Positions 1-6,399 of a stretch of 9,631 nucleotides of DNA are shown one piece after another. Below the pieces are notes generated by a model that made no database searches, was not told the origin of the DNA, and worked only from the letters and a program-made list of their open reading frames with translations. The position numbers and the translations under genes were made by a program. Source of the stretch: Pseudomonadota bacterium (GTDB lineage: Bacteria; Pseudomonadota; Gammaproteobacteria; Burkholderiales; Rhodocyclaceae); NCBI GenBank assembly GCA_021811225.1, contig JAJZPJ010000100.1:1-9631 (forward strand), in the 5' to 3' direction. The first letter of the stretch is position 1; each line of letters starts with the position of its first letter.

Positions 1-1
1 G

Positions 2-418
2 CTCGCCGAGCTCCAAGCGATGCTCGACCAGCTCGCCGACGCGGTCCAGGTGGTGTTCGGCTTCGCCCTCCTGGCCGGGCTCGCGGTGCTCTACGCCGCC
101 ATGCAGGCGAGCCAGGACGAGCGCCGGCTCGAACTGGCGCTGCTGCGCGCTCTGGGGGCGCGCACGCGGCAGTTGCGCGGCGGGGTGCTGGCCGAGTTCG
201 CGCTCTTGGGCGGGATCGCCGGCCTGCTGGGCGGCGTCGGCGCCGCCGGGCTCGCTTGGGCGCTGGCGCGCCAGGTATTCCATCTCGACTACCGTCCAGA
301 TCCCTGGTTGCCGCTTCTGGGCTTGGCGGCGGGCGCCATCGGCGCGGCGCTGGCCGGCTGGGCGGGTAGCGCCGGCGTATTGAAGCGGCCGGCGCTGGGG
401 GCGCTGCGCGGCGAGTAA
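2..418 (+). CDS. ABC transporter permease, FtsX/YbbP type (C-terminal fragment)
   Basis: This is the last 138 residues of an inner-membrane permease; the reading frame is open to the left edge, so the gene starts outside the window (the ATG at 20 is internal). Three hydrophobic segments are visible at about residues 16-34, 63-88 and 101-122 of the fragment. Between the first two lies the cytoplasmic stretch RRLELALLRALGA, typical of FtsX-like permease domains. In that family (MacB, LolC/E, YbbP) the C-terminal domain has three membrane spans after a large periplasmic loop, and the permease works with a separate ATPase. The substrate cannot be told from this piece; YbbP-like lipid or lipoprotein-related export is the closest guess. 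The ABM gene follows after 29 bases and could share its transcript. The family is fairly sure, the subfamily is not. Confidence 0.8.
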   Translation, partial: LAELQAMLDQLADAVQVVFGFALLAGLAVLYAAMQASQDERRLELALLRALGARTRQLRGGVLAEFALLGGIAGLLGGVGAAGLAWALARQVFHLDYRPDPWLPLLGLAAGAIGAALAGWAGSAGVLKRPALGALRGE

Positions 419-447
419 ATTATTTCAATCGACAAGAGGAGACCAGC

Positions 448-750
448 ATGATTCTCGAACTCGCGGACATCCGCATCAAACCCGGCACCCAGGCGGAGTT
501 CGACGCCGCGATCCTACGGGGGCTGGAGACGGTGATCGCCGCCGCCAAGGGCTGCAGGGGGTTCAAGGTGAATCGCGGCATCGAATCGCCCGAGCGCTAT
601 CTCCTGACGATCTTCTGGGAGACCCTGGAGAACCACACCGTGGATTTCCGTCAGTCGCCGGCCTTCGTCCAGTGGCGGGCGATCGTCGGGCCGTACTTCG
701 CCGTGCCGCCGGTGGTCGAGCACTTCACCCTGCTCGGCAAGTCGGACTGA
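448..750 (+). CDS. antibiotic biosynthesis monooxygenase (ABM) domain protein
   Basis: A complete 100-residue protein with a strong ribosome binding site (AGAGGAG at 435-441, six bases before the ATG). It has the single-domain ABM pattern: an N-terminal strand (ILELADIRIKPG), a helix, the strand around RYLLTIFWETLENH (residues 50-63), then a helix with SPAF and W76 and a final strand VVEHFTLL. Such proteins are dimeric alpha/beta barrels. Some are cofactor-free monooxygenases or haem-degrading enzymes, and many have no known reaction. I see nothing that fixes the substrate here, so the family name should not be read as a role in antibiotic synthesis. It lies 29 bases behind the ABC permease. 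Its TGA (748-750) touches the stop of korB on the other strand, which leaves no room for a terminator between them. Confidence 0.8.
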   Translation: MILELADIRIKPGTQAEFDAAILRGLETVIAAAKGCRGFKVNRGIESPERYLLTIFWETLENHTVDFRQSPAFVQWRAIVGPYFAVPPVVEHFTLLGKSD

Positions 751-1806
751 TCAGCGCAGCGAGTCGTTCAGCGCCGCCAGCGCCTGGCTGCCCGGGCACA
801 GGTAGGCGTCGCCCAGCTTGTTGAGCGGCTTTTCCACGGTGTTGAGATGGCGGTGCAGGTCTTCGGCGCTGCTATCCACGTAGAGCAGGCCGGTGACGAT
901 CTCGCCCAGCGAATGGCGCTCGTGCAGGTGGTTCATGGCGCCGATGCGGTCGGTGGGATCGTAGTCCTCGGCCAGCTTGCGCAGGTGCAGCACCGAACCG
1001 TCGTGCTGCACCACCCGGCGCAGCGAGCCGGGCTCGTAGGCGGCGGTGATCGGAGCGCGCGGCAGGATGACTTCGACGCGATTGACCGCCTCGTTGTGCT
1101 CGCGCACGTAGTCGTAGCTCTTGGTCGAACCGCTGTGGTTGTTGAAGGTGACGCAGGGGCTGATGACGTCGATGAAGGCCGGGCCGCGGTGGCACAGCGC
1201 GCCCTTGATCAGCGGGATCAGCTGCTCCTTGTCGCCGGAGAAGCTGCGCGCGACGTAGCTCGCGCCCAGCTGCAGCGCCAGCCCGACCAGGTCGATCGGG
1301 TTGTCGGTGTTCACCACGCCGCGCTTGTTCTTCGAGCCCTTGTCGGTGGTGGCCGAGAACTGCCCCTTGGTCAGGCCATAGACGCCGTTGTTCTCGACGA
1401 TGTAGGTCATGTTCACGCCGCGGCGCATGACGTGGGCGAACTGGCCGATGCCGATCGAGGCGGAGTCGCCGTCGCCGGAGACGCCCAGGTAGATCAGGTC
1501 GCGGTTGGCCAGCGCGGCGCCGGTCAGCACCGAGGGCATGCGCCCGTGCACGCTGTTGAAGCCGTGCGAATTGCCGAGGAAATAGTCGGGCGTCTTGGAC
1601 GAGCAGCCTATCCCCGAGAGCTTGGCGACGCGGTGCGGCTCGATGTCGAGATCGAAGGCGGCCTGGACGATGGCGGCGGAAATCGAGTCGTGGCCGCAGC
1701 CGGCGCACAGGGTCGAGATCGCGCCCTCGTAGTCGCGGCGGGTGTAGCCCAGGGCGTTTTTCGGCGTGTCCGGGCGGATGAGCTTGGGTTTGGCGAGGTA
1801 GGTCAT
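751..1806 (-). CDS. korB: 2-oxoacid:acceptor oxidoreductase beta subunit (probably 2-oxoglutarate)
   Basis: This 351-residue thiamine-diphosphate subunit catalyses CoA-dependent oxidative decarboxylation of a 2-oxoacid together with KorA. The TPP-binding motif runs from GDGD (111-114) to ENN (138-140). Four cysteines, C34 and C37 (in CAGCGH), C68 (GIGCS) and C218 (SPCVTFN), have the spacing of the [4Fe-4S] ligands of archaeal-type beta subunits, so the cluster should be present. The ATG at 1806 overlaps the korA stop in ATGA, indicating translational coupling. The frame stays open far upstream of that ATG, but that part is a shadow of korA and lacks family features. The long C-terminal tail after about residue 240 is normal for this subfamily. 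The 2-oxoglutarate preference rests on the operon with korC and is not proven; pyruvate or a branched-chain oxoacid remain possible. Confidence 0.9.
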   Translation of the reverse strand: MTYLAKPKLIRPDTPKNALGYTRRDYEGAISTLCAGCGHDSISAAIVQAAFDLDIEPHRVAKLSGIGCSSKTPDYFLGNSHGFNSVHGRMPSVLTGAALANRDLIYLGVSGDGDSASIGIGQFAHVMRRGVNMTYIVENNGVYGLTKGQFSATTDKGSKNKRGVVNTDNPIDLVGLALQLGASYVARSFSGDKEQLIPLIKGALCHRGPAFIDVISPCVTFNNHSGSTKSYDYVREHNEAVNRVEVILPRAPITAAYEPGSLRRVVQHDGSVLHLRKLAEDYDPTDRIGAMNHLHERHSLGEIVTGLLYVDSSAEDLHRHLNTVEKPLNKLGDAYLCPGSQALAALNDSLR

Positions 1807-3647
1807 GAGGCCGCCTGTTTGCGTAGGGGAGCGATCTTGCGCTCGGTGAGCGCCGCCGCGATCTTGCCGCTGATGAAGCGCGCGGTGATCGGCGTGCCGT
1901 CGTAGTGCAGGACGCGGATCAGCTTCTTCGGGTTGAATTCGCCCTCGTTGATGAGCAGCGTGCGCAACTGCGCGCTCTCGTTCTGTTCGACCACGAACAC
2001 CTGCTCGTGCTCGTTGACGAAATCGAGCACCGCGTCGGCGAACGGGAAGCCGCGCACCCGCAGGCTGTCGGCGTGGATGCCCTGGGCTTCGAGCAGCGTG
2101 CTGGCCTCGTTCATGGCGGCGCTGGTGGAGCCGTAGTGGATCACGCCGATGGCGGTCGGCTGCTTGGCCGCGACCAGGATCGGTGCGGGCACCAGGCTCC
2201 TCGCGGTGTCGAACTTGCGCCGCAGCCGCTCCATGTTGTAGACGTAGTCGGCGCCGGTCTCGCTGTACTTGGCGTAGGCGTTGCGCGTGGTGCCGCGGGT
2301 GAAGTAGGCGCCGCGCGTCGGATGGGTGCCGGGGATGGTGCGGTAGGGAATGCCGTCGCCGTCGACGTCGAGGTAGCGGCCGAAGTCGCGGCCGGCTTCC
2401 AGCGCCTCCTCGGTCATCAATTTGCCGCGGTCGTAGCGGTGGCTGTCGTCCCAGGAAAAGGGCCGGCACAGGCGGTCGTTCATGCCGATGTCGAGATCGA
2501 GCAGGACGAACACCGGCGTCTGCAGGCGCTCGGCGAGATCGAAGGCGCGGGCGCCCAGCTCGAAGCACTCGTAGGGATCCTCGGGGAAGATCAGCACGTG
2601 CTTGGTGTCGCCGTGCGAGGCGTAGGCGCAGGAGAGCAGGTCGGACTGCTGGGTGCGCGTGGGCATGCCGGTGGACGGACCGCCGCGCTGCACGTCGAAG
2701 ATCACCGCGGGGATCTCGGCGAAGTAGGCCAGGCCGAAGAATTCCTGCATCAGGGAGATGCCCGGGCCGGAGGTGGCGGTGAAGGCGCGCGCGCCGTTCC
2801 AGCCGGCGCCGATCACCATGCCGATCGAGGCCAGTTCGTCCTCGGCCTGGACGATGGCGTAGCGGGCCCGGCCGTTGTCCGGATCGGTGCGGTACTTGCG
2901 GCAATAAGCGGTGAAGGCCTCGACCACCGAGGTCGAGGGGGTGATCGGATACCAGGCCGCCACCGTGGCGCCGCCATAGACCGCGCCCAGTCCGGCGGCG
3001 CTGTTGCCGTCGATGAAGATGCGCTCGCCGATCATGTCGGCGCGTTCCACCCGCAGTCCGATCGGGCAGGGCAGGTGGCTCTTGGCGTAGTCCCAGCCCA
3101 GCTTCAGGGCCTGGATGTTGGCGGCGATCAGCTTGTCCTTGCCGCGGTACTGCTCGTCGATCAACTTTTCCACCTCGGCAAAGTCGATGTTTAGCAGCGC
3201 GGTCAGGGCGCCGACGTACATGATGTTCTTGAACAACTGGCGCTGGCGCGCGTCGGTGTACTGGCGGTTGCACATCTCGGTCAGCGGCATGCCCAGCACC
3301 GTCAGGTCGTCGCGGAACTTGGCGCGCGGCAGCTCCTTGGTCGAGTCATAGACCAGGTAGCCGCCCGGATCGACCTCGGCGACGTCCTTGTCCCAGGTCT
3401 GCGGGTTCATCGCCACCATCAGGTCGCAGCCGCCGCGGCGGCCGAGCCAGCCCGCGGCCGAGACGCGCATCTCGTACCAGGTCGGCATGCCCTGGATGTT
3501 CGAGGGGAAGATGTTGCGCGGCGCCACCGGCACGCCCATGCGGATCACCGAGCGGGCGAACAGGTCGTTGGCCGAGGCCGAACCCGAGCCATTGACGTTG
3601 GCGAACTTGATGACGAAGTCGTTGCAGCTCTGAATGGCCTTGCTCAT
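1803..3647 (-). CDS. korA: 2-oxoacid:acceptor oxidoreductase alpha subunit, gamma-alpha fusion
   Basis: A protein of 614 residues that joins two parts often encoded separately. Residues about 1-200 are the gamma domain, starting with FVIKFANVNGSGSASAN, which helps bind CoA. Residues about 210-600 are the alpha (pyrimidine-binding-type) domain, with GNSAAGLGAV (214-223), the signature YPITPSTS (233-240), TSGPG (292-296) and RGGPSTGMPTRTQQSDL (321-337). With KorB it forms the active site. I chose the ATG at 3647, which is five bases past the korC stop. A GTG at 3656 would add three residues and overlap the korC stop as GTGA, and neither start has a clear Shine-Dalgarno sequence. The gamma-alpha fusion plus the downstream beta gene matches KorAB. 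The family call is firm; the substrate is inferred from the operon. Confidence 0.92.
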   Translation of the reverse strand: MSKAIQSCNDFVIKFANVNGSGSASANDLFARSVIRMGVPVAPRNIFPSNIQGMPTWYEMRVSAAGWLGRRGGCDLMVAMNPQTWDKDVAEVDPGGYLVYDSTKELPRAKFRDDLTVLGMPLTEMCNRQYTDARQRQLFKNIMYVGALTALLNIDFAEVEKLIDEQYRGKDKLIAANIQALKLGWDYAKSHLPCPIGLRVERADMIGERIFIDGNSAAGLGAVYGGATVAAWYPITPSTSVVEAFTAYCRKYRTDPDNGRARYAIVQAEDELASIGMVIGAGWNGARAFTATSGPGISLMQEFFGLAYFAEIPAVIFDVQRGGPSTGMPTRTQQSDLLSCAYASHGDTKHVLIFPEDPYECFELGARAFDLAERLQTPVFVLLDLDIGMNDRLCRPFSWDDSHRYDRGKLMTEEALEAGRDFGRYLDVDGDGIPYRTIPGTHPTRGAYFTRGTTRNAYAKYSETGADYVYNMERLRRKFDTARSLVPAPILVAAKQPTAIGVIHYGSTSAAMNEASTLLEAQGIHADSLRVRGFPFADAVLDFVNEHEQVFVVEQNESAQLRTLLINEGEFNPKKLIRVLHYDGTPITARFISGKIAAALTERKIAPLRKQAAS

Positions 3648-3652
3648 GGCGC

Positions 3653-5440
3653 TCACGTCTTTCTGATCTCAGCCCCGGCTTGGGCCATTTCCAGGAGAAA
3701 TTTCTGCATGTCCCAGGCGCCGGTCGGACAGCGCTCGGCGCACATGCCGCAGTGCAGGCAGATGTTCTCGTCCTTGACCATCACCCGCCCGGTCTTCAGC
3801 GTGTCGGAGAGATACAGGGCCTGCCCGGCGTTCTTGGCCGGCGCCTTCAGCCGGCCGCGCAGCTCGGCCTCCTCGCCGTTGCCGGTGAAGGTGATGCACT
3901 CGGTCGGGCAGATGTCCACGCAGGCGTCGCACTCGATGCAGATCTTCGGCGAGAACACCGTCTCGATGTCGCAATTCAGGCAGCGCTCGGCCTCCGCGTA
4001 GGCCAGGCGCGGGTCGAAGCCCAGCTCCAGTTCCAGCTTGATGTTCTTGAGGGCGCTGTCCAGCCCCTTCATCGGCACCTTCTTGCGCGCTTCCTCGGAG
4101 ACCTGGTTGTCGTAGCTCCACTCGTGGATGCCCATCTTCTGGCTGACCAGATTGACCGTCGGCGGCGGCCGCTTGGCCAGGTCCTTGCCTCGGCAGAAGC
4201 AGTCGATGGAGATCGCCGCCTCGTGTCCCTGGGCCACCGCGGTGATGATGTTCTTCGGCCCGAGCGCCGCGTCGCCGCCGAAAAACACCCGCGGCAGCGT
4301 CGATTGCAGCGTCTGCGGATCGAGCACCGGCATGCCCCACTGGTCGAATTCGAGGCCGATGTCGCGCTCGATCCAGGGGAAGCTGTTCTCCTGGCCGATG
4401 GCCACCAGCACCTCGTCGCATTCGATGTGCGTATCCGCCTCGCCGGTCGGCACCAGCTTGCGCCGGCCCTTGGCGTCGTATTCGGCGCGCACGCGCTCGA
4501 ACAGCACGCCGGTCAGCCGGCCCTGCTCGTGGGTGAATTCCTTGGGCACCAGGAAGTTGTGGATCGGGATGCCCTCGTGCAGCGCGTCCTCCTTCTCCCA
4601 GGGCGAGGCCTTCATTTCCTCGAAGCCGCTCCGCACCACCACCTGGACGTCCTCGCCGCCCAGCCGCCGCGCCGAACGGCAGCAGTCCATCGCGGTGTTG
4701 CCCCCGCCCAGCACCACGACGCGCTTGGCGATCTGGGTGACGTGGCCGAAGGCGACGTTGGACAGCCAGTCGATGCCGATATGGATGTGCGCCGCGGCCT
4801 CCTGCCGTCCGGGGATCTCGGCGTCGCGCCCGCGCGGCGCGCCGGTGCCGACGAAGATCGCGTCCCAGTCCTCGGCCAGCAGTTCGCGCAGGCTGGCAAC
4901 CCAATGATTGAAGCGGGTCTCGACGCCCAGATCGAGGATGTAGTCGCATTCCTCGTCGATGACCGCGTCGGGCAGGCGGAACTTCGGGATCTGGCTGCGC
5001 ATCATGCCGCCGGCGCTCTTGCCGTTGTCGAACACGGTGACCTGGTAGCCTTGCACCGCCAGGTCGCGCGCCACCGTCAGCGAGGCCGGGCCGGCGCCGA
5101 CGCAGACGACGCGCTTGCCGTTGTTGTTCACCGGGATCTGCGGCAGGCGGGAACGGATGTCGTCCTTGAAGTCGGCGGCGACGCGCTTCAAGCGGCAGAT
5201 CGCCACCGGCTCCTTATCCACCCGGCCGCGCCGGCAGGCCGGCTCGCAGGGGCGGTCGCAGACCCGGCCGAGGATGCCCGGAAAGACGTTGGAGCGCCAG
5301 TTGATCAGATAGGCCTCCGAGTAGTGCCCGGCGGCGATCATGCGGATGTACTCGGGGACGGGGGTGTGGGCGGGGCACGCCCACTGGCAGTCCACGACCT
5401 TGTGAAAATAGTCGGGAGCGCTGATATCGGTGGGCTTCAA
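3653..5440 (-). CDS. korC: GltD-like FAD/NAD(P) and iron-sulfur subunit of the 2-oxoacid oxidoreductase
   Basis: This 595-residue electron-transfer subunit should pass electrons from KorAB to NAD(P)+. The N-terminal domain has C18, C22, C61, C65 and C69, as in the cysteine-rich head of the glutamate synthase small subunit. The FAD site is VGAGPAS (114-120), the NAD(P) site is VLGGGNTAMDC (243-253), and GGDAALGPKNIITAVAQG (388-405) is the closing FAD motif. A CLNC pair (487-490) is followed by two ferredoxin-type [4Fe-4S] motifs, at C501/C504/C507/C511 and C561/C564/C567/C571. This layout fits KorC of the Azoarcus evansii 2-oxoglutarate:NADP+ oxidoreductase. The frame has no ATG before its upstream stop. 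TTG at 5440 is the best start, with GGAG at 5455-5452 eleven bases before it. First gene of the operon; korA follows with overlap or near-overlap. Confidence 0.9.
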   Translation of the reverse strand: MKPTDISAPDYFHKVVDCQWACPAHTPVPEYIRMIAAGHYSEAYLINWRSNVFPGILGRVCDRPCEPACRRGRVDKEPVAICRLKRVAADFKDDIRSRLPQIPVNNNGKRVVCVGAGPASLTVARDLAVQGYQVTVFDNGKSAGGMMRSQIPKFRLPDAVIDEECDYILDLGVETRFNHWVASLRELLAEDWDAIFVGTGAPRGRDAEIPGRQEAAAHIHIGIDWLSNVAFGHVTQIAKRVVVLGGGNTAMDCCRSARRLGGEDVQVVVRSGFEEMKASPWEKEDALHEGIPIHNFLVPKEFTHEQGRLTGVLFERVRAEYDAKGRRKLVPTGEADTHIECDEVLVAIGQENSFPWIERDIGLEFDQWGMPVLDPQTLQSTLPRVFFGGDAALGPKNIITAVAQGHEAAISIDCFCRGKDLAKRPPPTVNLVSQKMGIHEWSYDNQVSEEARKKVPMKGLDSALKNIKLELELGFDPRLAYAEAERCLNCDIETVFSPKICIECDACVDICPTECITFTGNGEEAELRGRLKAPAKNAGQALYLSDTLKTGRVMVKDENICLHCGMCAERCPTGAWDMQKFLLEMAQAGAEIRKT

Positions 5441-5513
5441 ATGCGCATCAACTCCAATGCTGACTACGTCATGCTACCTTCTCGAAGCTGGCGGAACGCC
5501 TTATTGCTTCTAT

Positions 5514-5560
5514 GAATATTGTATCACCGTCCAGTAGCGCTTTTGCCGGGATAAATATTC
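5514..5560. repeat. spaced inverted repeat overlapping the kor promoter
   Basis: The left arm GAATATTGTATC (5514-5525) is matched by the right arm GATAAATATTC (5550-5560). The right arm's complement, GAATATTTATC, differs from the left arm by one missing base. The arms are separated by 24 bases and are unusually A+T-rich for this window. The left arm covers the candidate kor -10 box. Two inverted half-sites about three and a half helical turns apart fit a regulator that binds as a dimer pair, but no known family motif is recognised. Confidence 0.45.
5518..5526 (-). promoter_or_regulatory. candidate extended -10 promoter of korCAB
   Basis: Read on the minus strand this is TGATACAAT: a TACAAT -10 box (five of six consensus positions) preceded by the extended-10 TGn. 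No good -35 box lies 16-19 bases upstream, which an extended -10 promoter or an activator can compensate for. A start near 5511 would give a leader of about 70 bases before the TTG of korC. It is the best promoter-like string in the only intergenic gap, but it is called by eye. Confidence 0.4.
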
Positions 5561-5566
5561 GTGATT

Positions 5567-5583
5567 TTTCCTGCCGCAGGAAA
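5567..5583. promoter_or_regulatory. 17-bp perfect palindrome, candidate operator
   Basis: TTTCCTGC, a central C, then GCAGGAAA: eight perfectly paired bases on each side. It lies 49 bases before the ATG of the CbbY-like gene and about 40 bases upstream of the candidate kor -10 box. The one-base centre favours a protein-binding site over a transcription terminator, and no T-run follows a usable stem on either strand. Confidence 0.45.
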
Positions 5584-5631
5584 CCGGGTAGACTCTGTAG
5601 GTCGGTATTGACCGTTTCGGCCCACATTCTC

Positions 5632-6351
5632 ATGACCCTACGCGCCCTGATCTTCGATGTAGACGGCACCCTCGCCAATACCGAACGCGACGGCCATCGT
5701 CCCGCCTTCAATGCCGCATTCGCCGAAGAGGGACTGGCCTGGCACTGGGACGAAACCTTCTACGGCACGCTGCTCGACGTCACCGGCGGCAAGGAGCGGA
5801 TCCGCTACTACGCCGAGCACTTCGATCCCGCCACGCGCGCCCGGCCCGATTTCGAAGAGCTGCTGCAGCGCGTCCATCAACTGAAGACGCGCAACTACCA
5901 GCGCCTGCTCGGTGCCGGCGCGATCCCGCTGCGCGCCGACATCGGCCAGCTGATCTGCGATGCGCGCACCGAGGGATTGAGGCTGGCGATCGCCTCCAGT
6001 TCGACGCCGGAGAACGTCGCCGGCCTGCTCCAGGCGAACCTCGGCCCCAAGGCAGATAGCTGGTTCGAGGTGATCGCTTCGGGCGACATCGTCGCGGCCA
6101 AGAAGCCGGCCCCGGACATCTATCTGTGGACGCTGAAGGCGCTCGATCTGCCGGCGCGCGACTGTCTGGCGGTGGAGGACTCGGCGCACGGGCTCGCCGC
6201 GAGCCTCGCGGCGGGCATCCCGACGGTGGTCACGGTCAGCGACTACACCATCAACGAGCGCTTCGACGGCGCCCGCATGGTGCTCGCACCGACCGAAGGC
6301 ATTTCCCTGGAGCAGCTGCGCCATTGGCACGCGACCACCGGCCCGCTCTGA
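5632..6351 (+). CDS. HAD-superfamily phosphatase, CbbY-like
   Basis: A 239-residue cytoplasmic hydrolase of the HAD superfamily. Motif I is FDVDGT with the nucleophile D9 and general acid D11. Motif II is the serine run at 122-124, motif III is K157/K158 in KKPAPDIY, and motif IV is E182-D183 in VEDS. The cap domain carries TGGKERI (51-57), the string shared with CbbY, which dephosphorylates xylulose-1,5-bisphosphate, an inhibitor of Rubisco. No Calvin-cycle gene is in the window, so the substrate is uncertain; a general sugar-phosphate phosphatase is equally possible. I chose the ATG at 5632 because motif I then begins at residue 8, as is usual. There is no Shine-Dalgarno sequence in front of it. 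An in-frame TTG at 5608 with a weak AGG upstream is the alternative. Divergent from kor and sharing its control region. Confidence 0.85.
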   Translation: MTLRALIFDVDGTLANTERDGHRPAFNAAFAEEGLAWHWDETFYGTLLDVTGGKERIRYYAEHFDPATRARPDFEELLQRVHQLKTRNYQRLLGAGAIPLRADIGQLICDARTEGLRLAIASSSTPENVAGLLQANLGPKADSWFEVIASGDIVAAKKPAPDIYLWTLKALDLPARDCLAVEDSAHGLAASLAAGIPTVVTVSDYTINERFDGARMVLAPTEGISLEQLRHWHATTGPL

Positions 6352-6385
6352 ATTCGCCCGGGCTATCCTGGTCGCGCGATTCCTG

Positions 6386-6391
6386 AAAGGA
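6386..6391 (+). promoter_or_regulatory. ribosome binding site of the thiolase gene
   Basis: AAAGGA lies eight bases before the ATG at 6400 but only five before the in-frame GTG at 6397. The spacing favours ATG, giving the N-terminus MSRRVFVSG. Confidence 0.55.
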
Positions 6392-6399
6392 CAGCCGTG

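Noticed and set aside
776..788. Small stem GCCAG-CGC-CTGGC near the end of korB as a terminator for the ABM gene
   Set aside because: A five-pair stem without a T-run; too weak to call.
847..3194. Plus-strand ORFs of 352 and 429 codons opposite korB and korA
   Set aside because: Composition is typical of antisense shadows (Val-, Ala- and Gly-rich with no fold signature), and both overlap fully assigned genes.
1807..3273. In-frame extension of korB upstream to 3273, giving an 840-codon ORF
   Set aside because: The extra part lies entirely across korA, is arginine- and histidine-rich shadow sequence with no domain, and the ATG at 1806 in ATGA overlap with the korA stop starts the recognisable protein.
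3680..5515. Long plus-strand ORF of 611 codons opposite korC
   Set aside because: G+C-rich DNA gives long open antisense frames. This one has no recognisable motif, while korC on the other strand shows all cofactor motifs.
5601..5614. Short symmetry GGTC-N6-GACC / CGGT-N4-ACCG before the CbbY-like gene
   Set aside because: Only four to five paired bases, which is expected by chance in this composition.
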